A DNA stretch of 64,000 nucleotides from Flammula alnicola (lineage: Eukaryota; Basidiomycota; Agaricomycetes; Agaricales; Strophariaceae), in assembly GCA_015499995.1 (NCBI GenBank), contig JADNRV010000087.1, positions 164,541 to 228,540 on the forward strand, given 5' to 3'. This document shows, piece after piece, positions 23,965 to 35,186 of the stretch. The notes below the pieces were generated by a model. It had not been told where the DNA came from. It did no database searches and worked only from the letters and a program-made list of their open reading frames with translations. Both the position numbers and the translations under genes were made by a program. Numbering within the stretch: position 1 is the stretch's first letter; the number at the start of each line of letters is the position of its first letter.

Positions 23965-24230
23965 CTATTCCAAAGCTGCTGTCGACCAAGGTGTACTGCC
24001 TCAGACCCACCGGATGGTCCAAAATCACAAGAGGCTCGCACATCGTTCAATATCTTTGAATTTGGTCGGGAATACTTGTCTGGGAAACTGTGAACCACTC
24101 TGAACCGAAATACGGATGCAACTTCCTGGACGAGCTCAAAAATATATCAGTATTTGTGCGTGCAGGAGTCAAAACTATTGGCTTCGCCCTCGACCAGGTT
24201 TTGTAGGTCGCCTCATAATAAACCATGCTA

Positions 24231-24303
24231 GGGGCGTGATGGTGTAGTGATACCATCGCTCGTGCTTTGCTGACGGCGAGGCCCAGGGTTCGAACCTGCC
24301 CCG
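24231..24303 (+). tRNA. tRNA-like sequence (Ala-like, probably tRNA pseudogene or SINE head)
   Basis: The sequence has a D-arm-like GATGGTGTAGTGATACCATC that folds perfectly. It has an Ala-like anticodon arm region CTCGTGCTTTGCTGACGG (extra bases compared with a normal 17-nt arm) and a B-box-like GGGTTCGAACCTG. The acceptor GGGGC pairs with GCCCC, but the last two pairs and the T-stem are imperfect. The internal pol III boxes are recognisable while the cloverleaf is not sound. It is more likely a decayed tRNA or the head of a tRNA-derived SINE than a working gene. Confidence 0.4.
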
Positions 24304-25468
24304 AAACCCTTCCAGACACACCATAGACACTGGGAGATTCTATCACTGTTATTACTTAAGCCGGAATCAATGATGTCTCTGTTGGATTAAGGTCGAGTGG
24401 TGGGTCTGGTGATATTAGCTGGATCTAGCGGCGTGCGAATAAAGTAGCCTGACAGACTGGGAGGGAAAACTGTACCGTTTGTACCAATCTGGCACTGCAT
24501 GTGGGAACGGAGTTGGGAGGGTTTAACTCGACCGGATACATGCCGGTATATAAATTCAATTACCAAACGCGCTGTTCTTCCACGCCACTGACAAGACGTT
24601 CAAAATTCGATATACGAGCTCCGCCTCAAGAAGCCTTCGGAGTTTAAAGCTTGTACAAGATCTCCCCGTGCTCCTAGACTTTACACCTGGGACGGGGTCG
24701 GCAACGATCTGGCAATTGCCGAGGCTGGTAAACCAGTCCCCGGGTCCTGCTAGCCGGAAGGGTATTGGTATAGGGAGTCCACGTGGGGCACAAGGCCGAG
24801 GGTGGCAGCAAGAGGAGACGAATCGGAGAAACACGATCCCATCATAGACTAGACAGGAATCGCTTAAAGTAGTAACTGTTAATTACTCACAAATAGCGCA
24901 GGAGTGCGCCCGGGGTAGATAGCTTCATTGGCCGACTCCTTCTGCCAGACCGGCCGTAAGGTTCGGAAAGGGGGATTAAGTTGCCGCCTACATGGGTTGG
25001 GGTAGCTGGGGGTTGTCTATCTACATTAGGTACAGGCCGGCTGTGAGTAGTCTACATGGGGTCCGCCCCGAAATGACTATAAACGGGATTCAAAAAAATA
25101 AACCATGCTCCTTCAACGATGGCGTGGGATTCGGGTATACCACGTCTAATTTGGGATATTTCAAACCATCGGCCCTGAGGCCTGAGGCCTGAAAGCTTGA
25201 AGTCGTTCCAACCGGTTCCAACAAGGCGCAGCGTCAGTAATTGACGCAGTCAAACTCCCTTTCCCTTCTGTTTTAAAGACACTCTAGTTTTCCAATATTT
25301 CTATTTGGTGTCCTCGTCATCAAGTTCAAGGCATCCGTCACGGCGTACTTTACCTGGGCTGCATCGCGTCGTCAAGTTTTGTAGCTGTTGAACTCGACTT
25401 CCTCTGAAATTCGGTACGCCCGCACTCTTTTCAGATGCAATTTTCCACTGAATTGTCTATAGTTTTCC
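24304..25468. other. Gene-free interval
   Basis: Over 1.1 kb with only short frames on both strands and no recognised product. A small GAGGCCT direct repeat sits near 25179-25192. If the tRNA-like sequence heads a SINE, the SINE body would lie at the left of this interval. Confidence 0.35.
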
Positions 25469-27306
25469 ATGTCCGCGGCTAGAGTAGAAGACGACAAAGT
25501 ATCTACCTTCTTTCATCTGCGCTTCGTAGTTCTCGTGGCTGACTGGCATTGTCCAAAGCTCAATATCGAGGAAAAGCTTGAGCTTCAACTTGTGAAAGCA
25601 CCTCCACTCTCGACGGTTCATGGTACTACTACGGGCGCGTCCGATGGACCGACTCATTCAAATAGTGAGAGTGATGCGGTATGTTCTTTAACTGTCAATG
25701 TCTGTCTGGGGACCTAGGCCTAACGTCTGACGCGTTAACAGGAAGATGACCCGAATGATATGACTTTTAAGGATTATAGTATTAATAACATGGACGATTT
25801 GAGGCAGATCGATGAGCATTTTGGGAACCGTCCGGAGGAACTGGAGGAAGACGTTGGAGTCGTACGTATCCCTTTTGTCTGGTTTTTCCTGCACTAAAGT
25901 AAAGATAGAAGCATTCTGATAGACAGGACCCACAGCCTAAGGTTGAAGAGGTCTCCGCAAGGGAATCGGTAAGTCGTCGAGCTGGTCGATTTATTTAAGC
26001 TATACTCATATCGAGACTCTGAGAATAGACGGACAGTGACCTGAGCATTGAAGAGATGCACGCTGTTGACTCTCCTCCCATCTGTCGTCTCCATAAAAGG
26101 CGACATTTGATTGTTGAGGTCGTTCTTCCAACGTTGGCCCAGTTAAAGCGTCGGAGGAATAGTCGGACAGAGGACTTCAAGAAAATGGAGAAAATGAATA
26201 ATGTTTGTCATTTCATTTTTATCGCAAGCTTTATTCAAGACCGACTTTTGGTTATATAGCCCAAGGTCAAGAAAAAACAGAACATGGATTTCTCGTTCGA
26301 CACAGTCCGAGATCGACTGAAGGCTGTTGGTCTTGATCTATATCCCATCGCCTTAGACAAAGCATTACAGGAAGTCACAGTGTCGAGGAATTTCATGGCG
26401 GCTACCTATGGAGGAAGTATGCAGGCCACCTGTCCTAATATTTCACCACGTCTCCTTGCTATTCATGGCATGGATAATTTTGTGTATCTCCATCCCGATT
26501 ACCAACCTATAGCCCCACGGGTATCTGGAGCACCAGGCCTTTTCTTTTCTACAGAGGCCGGAGGTGATTGGCCAGGAGTCCAGCGAGTTTTCACAAGGAT
26601 TGACTCTAATATTTGGCAGTACATGGGAATGTATGAAATTAAAACATGCCCGTCACTTACCAAGGAAGAATGGGGTTTCAAGAACCTAAGGTATATTTTG
26701 TTATCAAGTCAACCTGGACCCCATTGACGTGAAATGCTTCCATCTGTAGGTTCGGAGTACTTGGGCAAGACAAATATGTATACAAGGATGGGGCACCTTG
26801 GTTTGTGCCCGAGTCTTTGGACGTAAGAAGTTCAGGCGTGAACCGACGAAAGCCGAGATCGACGACATATTTGAGACTAAACGTTACCAGGAAACAACCC
26901 CAGAGACGTAATGGAAGCATATATGACCGGAGAAGAGGTAAGCATAATGTTAGATTTCATTGTCTAATGATAACCTATTCTGACTTTATACATAGAGGCT
27001 TGGAGTCTGGACGATGAAATGTGTTGGTATGACGAAGCATTCCAACTGCAACTTTGCGAGAAGTTCCCGACATGGGTCCCTCCTCCCAGGAAGTCCAGGA
27101 AGGGCAAGAAAGAGAATTCAAGGGGAGAGCACCCCAGAACACTGAACGCCAATCCCTCACAATGCTCGCACACGAAAAGAAAGCGTTCGGAGACCCCAGA
27201 GCCTGATTTAGACCTTATGGTGCCCGAAAGCGAAGATTCAGACCACGATTATAGACCCAGGGGAAAAGGACATGAAATTATAGAAATCTCTGACGATGAG
27301 CAGTAG
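25469..27306 (+). CDS. DUF6697-like agaricomycete protein with SUMO-interaction-like tail
   Basis: Multi-exon gene. The first exon (MSAARVEDDKVSTF) is followed by short acidic exons to about 26210. A conserved exon at 26284-26690 contains IHGMDNFVYLHPDYQPIAPR, SGAPGLFF, GVQRVFTRID and WQYMGMYEI. More exons run to 26935, and a final exon (27000-27306) contains WVPPPRKSRKGKK and ends HEIIEISDDEQ. The YLHPDYQP..PGAPGLFF block resembles what I know as DUF6697, a domain of unknown function expanded in mushrooms. The tail resembles a SUMO-interacting motif (hydrophobic core plus acidic residues), and with the Lys/Arg stretches it suggests a nuclear protein. This is inference; no activity is known. 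Confidence 0.65.
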
Positions 27307-27533
27307 ATGTCATGTTACAATAATGGATGGACACAAATATGCTACGAGCTCACTCCTTATTTACAATATTCACCCTGACTGAATATTTTACCGAGTATTT
27401 TAGTTATATCTTTTCTATCTACTTATCAATCCATTAGTCGTTTGCCGTACAAAAAAAATATATCTCTTCTAGATTCCAATATGATGAAACTAATTCACTC
27501 CTCTCCGATCCATCCAACTGAATTGCCTGATTC

Positions 27534-28615
27534 TCAAGAAACTGTGGCCGTAGTAGCCTCTCTATGCAAGTCGGCTAACACCCCCCAAGGTGTTCCAAGT
27601 CCGTACAAGTTTGGTAATTTTTTCCAGAGAGTTTTTCGAGCCTCCTGGTGAATATTCTGGCATACAGCGAGACAGAGCTCACACATTCCATCAAGATATG
27701 ACCAGTCGCCATCTTCCCAGATTCCAAGGGGATCGTTGGTGGGAAACACCATGATATGGGCGTCCATGCATCTCATCTTGATCTCGAGACAAACATCGCG
27801 CTGGAGGCATCTTTCCAGTGGTGGTAAAACCAGAAAACGAAGGATATCCCGGGTGGCCTCCACGTGTCTGAAACAACCAAGTATAATCGTCTTTTTTAGC
27901 TCGTCATCTATGAGCCCTGCCTTCCACCTTGGATGGTTAAGAAGGACGTCTACATCATATTGGCAGCATTCATACAATGCTGCTGGTAGTAGCCACAGAG
28001 CGCCGACTTCCCTAGCGACCTCAATTACGGCGACAGTCCGATCCAATGTTGTCGAGTATGGGGTATATGTATGAAGTTCACGTTGCACTGGTGTTGTTGA
28101 CAGATGAGCCCGTGCGTCCCATGTTCAAGCATGAGCGGGTATGCGGTAGTCAGATGGGCCAGCGCTCTTCTGCGAAGAGGTTGTACGTTATACTTCGTGC
28201 TCAGTTTCAACACTGCCAGCACTTTGTCCATGGACACCCTTGAAGGCGGAGGCTCAAAAAATCTACAAGTGATAGATGGTTAAAAAGTCAGGATCAAGAA
28301 GTATATCTCAAGGCCAGAACAGCAAAGAATAAAAAAACTGACCCAAGGTCATAAATAGCCAGAAAAAAAATTGTGCATCATCTGCATCATCGGGGAGCCT
28401 GATGAGGAGGCATCCACTAATATGGAGATCTCTTTGATTCCAAAAGAGTCTGAGTCATTGGGGTTACCCAGTATTTGCTGCAGGACTTGAGAGCGCGCCC
28501 CGAGAAGGCCAGGATGAAGACGAAACATTTTATGCCCAGCTTGGACGACGATGGAGCCATCCTCAAACCACAACTCGGGCACGATTATACTCGGAGGACT
28601 GTGAAGCATTGACAT
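27534..28615 (-). CDS. BTB/POZ domain protein
   Basis: The start at 28615 (MSMLHSPPS) leads into the BTB core: VPELWFEDGSIVVQAGHKMF, then LHPGLLGARSQVLQQILG. A second exon (SMDKVLAVLKLSTKYNVQPL) holds the BACK-like helix, and a third exon runs from about 28085 to the stop at 27534 (ELHTYTPYSTTLDRTVAV .. LHREATTATVS). Introns lie near 28260-28360 and 28090-28120. This two-part layout is the common agaricomycete BTB type, thought to act as a dimeric adaptor, possibly for Cul3 ligases. Partner unknown. Confidence 0.75.
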
Positions 28616-28975
28616 GTTAGGACGTAGCCACAGCACATAAATCGACGTCCTTAACGAGATGAAAGTTGAGAATAAGAGTAAACTGTATTACGTAACCTGA
28701 GCTTGGGCTTTGAGCTGCGTGAGGTTCTGTATTCATCAAGTAGTAGTGCTAAGGCATGATATATTCTACGGTACAACAGCGGCACCCCCATGGAGGAGGT
28801 AAATATAAATATATTACACAGGCGAAGGACGTTTAATAAGTAAAGTGAATAAGAGTAAATATACGTTTTGTTCACCAGAAACCGCATTTGAAGACTCGAG
28901 AAAAAATGACCGCCACAGATTATCGAGCGTATGGGTGGAAGTTATGTTGGCCACGCTGGCCAGTCCTCTGGGGGC

Positions 28976-30926
28976 CTACGCCCGCCGCGCCCATACCTCC
29001 AGCTGGCCGCCAGGAGCACCCCTCGGTCCTCGAGGGATATTCGGGTTCATCGCACCGCCACCCATCATGCCCTGTCCACCTCCGCGGCCCATGCCGCCCA
29101 TTCCAGGTCCAGCACCGCCCATACCGCCCATGCCCATGTTCATACCCATCCCAGGACGCATTCCCCCTGGGAACCCCGCACCGCCCATACCGGCCATCAT
29201 GGGGTTCATGCCCCCGCCCATCCCGCCCATCATGGCGGGATTCATGCCGCCTGCACCAGACATCTGGAACATGCGGGTGTACAGCGCAGCGAGGGCCTGC
29301 GGGTCGAAAGGCGTGTTGCCTGCGCCTGCACCGACGTTTCCGCCGATGGGGGTGCCGAAGTTGCCTTGTTGGCCAGCGAAGCGGCCTCCTGCACCTGCAG
29401 CGGGTTGCGAGAAGTCAGAGCCTGCGGCAGCGCAGCCGCCTCTTCGTGAGGGAAGTTATCGCGTTGGTATCGCGGTTGCGCCAACTTGACATCGATCTGA
29501 GAGACAACGTTAGATAAGGTACCGAGGGTAGGATGAAATGAAATGAACGCACCAGTTTTCCGTCGATCTCAAGATTGCCGAACCCCAGGAAAGGTTGAAC
29601 GTTGGTGTCTTCGAAGGAGACGAACCCGAAACCTTTGCTGCGACCAGTCTCGCGGTCCAACATGACTGTCGAGTCAATAACCTTTCCGAACTGTGAAAAG
29701 AATTCGCGCATCGACTCAGAGGTTACGCTGCCAGCAGGCCTCCAATGAACAACTTTGTCGCTCGCTGATGCTCTTGTCTAGGGATAGCCCGCTTAGGATC
29801 AATCTTAAAAAGAACGAAGGTGAGAAGACGGAGATTGCGCCGCTTGGGACTTGCTTACGATTTTACCGTCCAAGTAGTGTTCACGGACCATGACCGCGTT
29901 CACGCTGGCTGGATCCTCGAAGGTTAAGAATGCAAAACATCTCGAACGGCCAGCAGCATCTCGCATGATGGTGCAGGCATCGACTTTTCCAAATTGCGTA
30001 AAATATTCTCGGAGCGATTCTACGTGATATAAATTCAGTACCAACAATGTAACAACTGAAAAGAGTATATATGTACCATCGGTTGTATCCCAATTTAGAC
30101 CGCCAATAAACATTTTGCTATAGAAGGTGCGAATTCGTAGCAACAATGGCAGATTTGACGCGAATGTTCGGTGTAATTTGAGGTGGGAGATGTACGGGAA
30201 TTGGCAGATATAGAAAAGGCAAAGGTTTGCTATTAGTATCGGTAGGCTAGACAAAACGCGTTATGACAAGGAGGAGAGAAGATGGAAGACTCTACTGTGG
30301 ACCAGATAAGGACGTGCTGATAGCCTAGACCTAGCAACGAGCTGCAGATACGCTAGAGCTAGCTTAGACGAGCGACTGACTACGGAGAGTCTTTTAGGAA
30401 ATAAAGGCCAGTAAATTGCCCACAGTAGACGACCTTGTTGCAAAAAGAGACATTTAGTCATTGATAGGTGAAAAACTCTTACCCTTCATCCTTCATCTCT
30501 GACGGACGCACCGAGCGTTCGTTGACTGGTATGTTTTGATATCCACCATCGGTTCGCGCAGGGGGCATCTCGCGATATTCATTGGGCAAGGGTTGTTCGT
30601 AAGTTGGGATTTGCTGTGGCGCTGGTTGGGTGTACGACGGTGGTGTGGCGCCATTCGTTAGAGGAGCTTGAGAAGTCGTGCCATTGGCGAAGCTCTTTTC
30701 AGTAGTCGTAGCGGCCGGTTTTGAGGGTGCCTCGGGGGTCTCCGACTTTGTAGCTGGGGCCTCGGATGGCGCTTGGTCCGCAGCTTGATATGTCTCGTTT
30801 TCTTCTTGAGGCTGTTCGTTTTCCGCCTCGTCGTTTCCGTAGAGGTCTAAAGGTAAATTTTAGTGAAGGTTTGGAGGGAAAGCAAAGATGCGTACCACCG
30901 TATAGGTCAGCGTCGAGCTCGGACAT
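28976..30926 (-). CDS. Two-RRM RNA-binding protein, Hrp1/Musashi-like
   Basis: The start at 30926 (MSELDADLYG) leads through a short intron to a Pro/Thr/Glu-rich leader (30480-30850). An unusually long intron of about 355 nt (about 30122-30477) follows. RRM1 contains KMFIGGLNWDTTD and CFAFLTFEDP (RNP2 and RNP1). RRM2 contains KLFIGGLPASVTSESMREFF and KGFGFVSFED. After IDVKLAQPRYQRDNFP the frame must shift to reach the Gly/Met-rich tail (NPAMMGGMGGGMNPMMAGMG), which ends at 28976. Hrp1-type proteins bind UA-rich 3-prime UTR elements in cleavage factor I and shuttle between nucleus and cytoplasm. The offset near 29400-29440 may be a sequence error, a missed micro-intron or a real lesion. Confidence 0.85.
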
Positions 30927-31292
30927 CGTGGTAGTTCGGAAGAGAAGTTGGGTATCGGGTTGTAGTCGGTGTGACCAGCAAGAAAGGACAGAGGTCACGC
31001 AGTCACGCGTCACCATGCGCTCGGGCCAACGTAAGTTTTCTTCCTGAACAATTTTCAACGATTTTCTCCGTATATACGTATACCTCAGAGGACAAATGTC
31101 TTCGGAAAATGGCATCTCGTGTTCTTCAGTGCACTGGCATTTATGTTGCTCCGATTACTTTCCTTATCATGGAATCATAGGTCTTCGGATCTCAAATTTA
31201 TGCAAACGGAACCAAAGCTTCAAGAAAGAACCACGGGCAGATTGCGCGATCTCATGGATTCGTACTTTCTCTATGAAAGACAGGGTCATCCG
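30927..31292. promoter_or_regulatory. Divergent promoter region between the RRM gene and PDX2
   Basis: 366 bp between opposite start codons. The RRM gene is minus and PDX2 is plus, so both promoters must be here unless PDX2 has an upstream exon. No specific sites recognised. Confidence 0.4.
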
Positions 31293-32203
31293 ATGAAGGA
31301 AATAATAGAGAAGCGCAGTGTAATTGGTATCCTAGGTGCGCATACATGGACTATAGAGGCGATCAAGACATTGACATAAACATCCAGCATTGCAGGGCGC
31401 CTTTGTAGAACATCAAGCGGCTTTAGAAAGGCTGCCATTTCATAGAAAGTTTGAGGTTCTTCTCGTCAAGACGCCGGAAGATCTTGCAAAATGTGATGCT
31501 CTGATTATCCCCGGAGGAGGTGGGTTCGACCGCTGCTTTCATGATCATTTATTGATCATTTATCCGCAGAGAGCACAACTATCGCGTTGCTTGCGAAACT
31601 CTCAGGTGTCCTTGACCCTCTAAGAGAATTCGTCAAAGTGAAGCCTGTTTGGGGCACATGCGCAGGAGCTATCCTGCTATCTCAGGCTGTAGAGAATACG
31701 AAGAAAGGCGGCCAAGAGCTACTGGGTGGAATGTCCATAACAATTGCCCGGAATGGATGGGGTTCACAGGTACGCCGTGTAAGTTTCTACCAAAATCATA
31801 ACTGACGGGGATTCATTTGACAGATAGAATCGTTTGAGGCACAATTGGAAGTTGATGGCCTCCAGAATCCAGAACAGCCGTTTACTGGACTTTTCATTCG
31901 TGCTCCTGTATGCCTTTCAATCATGATATTGTGGCTCTCTTCTAACGGTTATCTCAACGATCTAGGTCGTCCTCAAGTTGAACCCATCACCCGATGACCC
32001 TCCGATCGAAGTCATAGCTCGACTCTCTCCGGGCCTCTTACCGCCAGCACTCGCCTCACCAGACCACTCAGATGAACCAAAAATATTCGTTGCGTTACGG
32101 CAGGGGATGCATTTCCTGACAACATTCCACCCAGAACTCACAGAAGATAATCGATTCCACGAGTACTTTGTCAGAGAATGCGTCCTTACTGCGAAACGGT
32201 GAC
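31293..32203 (+). CDS. PDX2: Pyridoxal 5-phosphate synthase, glutaminase subunit (PDX2/SNO)
   Basis: Exons join cleanly. Exon 1 (31293-31335) reads MKEIIEKRSVIGIL. Splicing to exon 2 restores LALQGAFVEHQAALERL. The next junction restores GGESTT (oxyanion-hole region), followed by KPVWGTCAGAILLS, where Cys is the nucleophile. Later exons read NGWGSQIESFEAQLEVDG and FTGLFIRAP, and the last exon contains the His-Glu pair of the triad in TTFHPELTED. The protein is a class I glutamine amidotransferase that hydrolyses glutamine and channels ammonia to PDX1 for vitamin B6 synthesis in the cytosol. All catalytic residues are visible and the length (about 240 residues) is normal. No PDX1 gene lies in the window. 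Confidence 0.95.
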
Positions 32204-32705
32204 TAACCACCGGCATCGTGATCCACCTCCTTTCCATCATTCATTTCTTTTGCTTCACGTGCATAACTGGAGATAGAAGGCTGGTACATATAAATACCTG
32301 AGAATAGCCAACCGCCACGCAGGTACGCCGTGTACCCGCATGTGATGGTCGCAAGATAACTACTATATTAACGCACTTGTCGTTATTTACCTATAGACAC
32401 ATGCTATCATTTATCGAATGCTTATATCCAACGCGCAAATTAGATCAATATATGTATCTAAAATATCAACGCTCGCTTCCAATGTCGTGAAATTCCAGCT
32501 GTTCTAAAAATACTCGACGGCACCGGTTATCTTGTGAACGACCATATGGGTTATTCGAGTACAGCGGTACAACGGCATATGTTCGCTGGAAGGCATCGCA
32601 TGATGGGTTCCCGAGGACTTGCAGGTATATAACGTGGCAGTCAAAGTCAACATTCTTCCGACTTGACTCTGGCCCATCTTGTTCGTCGTTCATTCACTGC
32701 CTAGG
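32204..32705. other. Intergenic, nothing recognised
   Basis: 3-prime flank of PDX2 and promoter of the carboxypeptidase gene. No frame of note. Confidence 0.35.
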
Positions 32706-35038
32706 ATGTTTTCAGTTCGAGGCATAGTCACCGTGCTAGCAGCGGCAGCTGCTCTCCTCTCTCCTCCCGCTGATGCGCGCCAAATGCGGAAAAAGGAACT
32801 CCACGCACGTCAGCTGGAAGCCACGAAACGGTGGCATGCTACGCCTCACAGACGTGATACCTCAGCACTCCCTCTGGGAAAAAATATGACTTTCTCCAAC
32901 CCTAAAGCTGCACGTAAGTTTCTATAGCTGTCGCTCTGCTCAGCGTTGCTCAATTGGCTTTCCTAAACATTGTAGAGTTCTTCGTGAACGGTTCGACCAT
33001 TCCTGACGTGGACTTCGACGTGGGGCCTAGCTATTCCGGCCTATTGCCGATCAGTGGAGCGGCCAACGAGACGCGCAAGGTGAGTGGAGGTCACGATAGC
33101 AGTCTTCCTTCTTGAAATTTTACGGCTATAGCTCTTCTTTTGGTTTTTCCCACCCGGACCGCAAGGCTCAACGGACGACTTGATTTTCTGGTGAGAACAA
33201 TGTCCAAAATATGTCGAATGGTGTTAACGCCAGTCTATAAATAGGACTAATGGAGGACCTGGATGCTCGTCGCTTGAGGGCTTCCTTCAGGAAAATGGAG
33301 TACGTTTGTCTTCAATCTCAGATTGCACATGGCTTGACACCTCACCTTTGTCGGTAGCCCATCTCTTGGAGTCTCGGACAGGCCAATCCGACCCCCAATG
33401 AATTCAGTTGGACCAACCTATCGAGTGTATTATGGGTCGAGCAACCAGTAGGCACTGGGTTCTCGCAAGGGGTACCAAATGCCCAAGTGCGTTAGATTTT
33501 TTGACCTCGACACATTTCCACCTGCTGAACCAAATTCAAATGTTAAGAACGAGGATGATGTTGCAGCCCAGCTGGTTGGATTTTTCAACCAATTTTTAGC
33601 AGTCTTTCCGGAGATGAAAGGAAAGAAGCTCTACCTCACCGGAGAAAGTGTAAGCTATATGAATTATCCCTCGTTAAATGTATTGATAAACCCATTAAAG
33701 TATGCCGGAACATACGTTCCTTGTGAGATAGGTCTATATCCCGCAATTGAGCTCTACTAAATAACTCCAAAAGACATCGCGAATTATATCTATGAGCACC
33801 CGGGGCTCTTGGACCTCAGTTTGCAGGGAATCTGGATTTCCGATCGTAAGCAAGCGATATTTCCACTCAAATTATATATCTTATTTAATCTGTAATCTCT
33901 CCTCCCAGCATCTATATCATGGAACGTCGTCCAGGAAGAAATTCCAGCTGTCGACTTTGTGCATAAATACGAGAACGTATTTTCGTTCAAGTAAGTCCGA
34001 CGAAAACTATCGTCGTCGCGATAACTGACAGATAGACATCGCAAGCCAAACGTTTATGGCGCAGCTCGACCAAATTGCTGCCAAATGCAATTATACAGGA
34101 TACATGGAGAAATTCGTTACCTACCCACCGACTGGCCTTCTTCCTCTTCCGGGCCGGTCTACGTTCGCAGAGCGCGGCTGTGATGTCTGGGACACCATTT
34201 TCAACGCCGCTCTTGTGGTCAACCCGGCTTTCAATATCTATCGCATCTTCGATACTTACCCTATCCTGTGGGATGTTCTCGGCTTCCCGTACGTTTTATC
34301 CAATATTCAGATATCCTCTTTGTGCTCATATGCAATCTTATTTAGTGGTTCGTTCCCTCAAGCACAAACCCCACTTTACTTCAACAGGACTGACGTGAAG
34401 AAGGCCATTCACGCGCCTCTTAACGTCGATTGGGAGGAATGCTCAAACATCAATGTCTTCCCCAATGGAGATAATAGTTTACCTCCCGCGTTCACTGTGT
34501 TGCCGAACGTCATCGAGAAGAACCAACGGACTGTCATTGTTCATGGTTTAGCGGATTTCATTCTGATTGCTGAAGGGTAAGCCTTTTTTTCTGTTTCTTG
34601 CGTGATTTAGTCATCTGAGCGAATTCTATTGAAAACAGGACTAGGATTGCTATTCAGAAGTAAGTATAAACCATCGCTATTAGACCTCACTAATTAAATA
34701 CGTCGCCGCGCAGCATGACGTGGAATGGAAAACAAGGATTCCAGACGCCCATTGCAAATGATAGCTTCATAGTCGATGGCGTCGGCGCTTTGGGTACAAC
34801 CCACACCGAACGCAATTTGACCTACTTCGAGGTCGAGCTCAGTGGTCATATGTGCGTTTTCATTCCGTCCTCGTGTGCCCTCTTCTGAACTTACATCCCG
34901 TACATACAGGGTCCCCCAATTCTCGCCCGTGGTATGGCTGATTTCGTTGTTGAGCCATATGATAAACTGAACAAAAATTTTCTTTAGGCTGCTTTCCAAA
35001 TTATGCAGTACTTGTTGGGCCTCCGGAAGAGCCCATAA
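32706..35038 (+). CDS. Secreted serine carboxypeptidase (peptidase S10)
   Basis: The start [20 protein letters not shown] is a clear signal peptide. After several short introns the family blocks appear: [36 protein letters not shown], and TGES|YAGTYVP with an intron splitting the catalytic Ser motif. The catalytic Asp is in [15 protein letters not shown], and the catalytic His is in ELSGHMVPQFSP. The stop is at 35038 after YLLGLRKSP. About ten introns, all with GT..AG ends. S10 enzymes are acidic vacuolar or extracellular exopeptidases that release C-terminal residues; this one fits extracellular nitrogen scavenging. Its 3-prime end lies about 150 bp from that of the convergent ENGase gene. 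Confidence 0.92.
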
Positions 35039-35186
35039 ATGTTGTAGAACGAAGGAATCTTTAATATGTAAAAATAACCGAAGGATCTGCACCTACATAC
35101 AGTGTGTATGTAGTACAAGGTGGCATGACCATCTACGTGTATCACGACACAAATGTTCACGAGGTAAAGAAAATTATAAATGAGTC

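Noticed and set aside
28845..29489. Plus-strand Pro/Ile-rich frame of 214 residues
   Set aside because: It is the antisense shadow of the Gly/Met-rich tail of the RRM protein.
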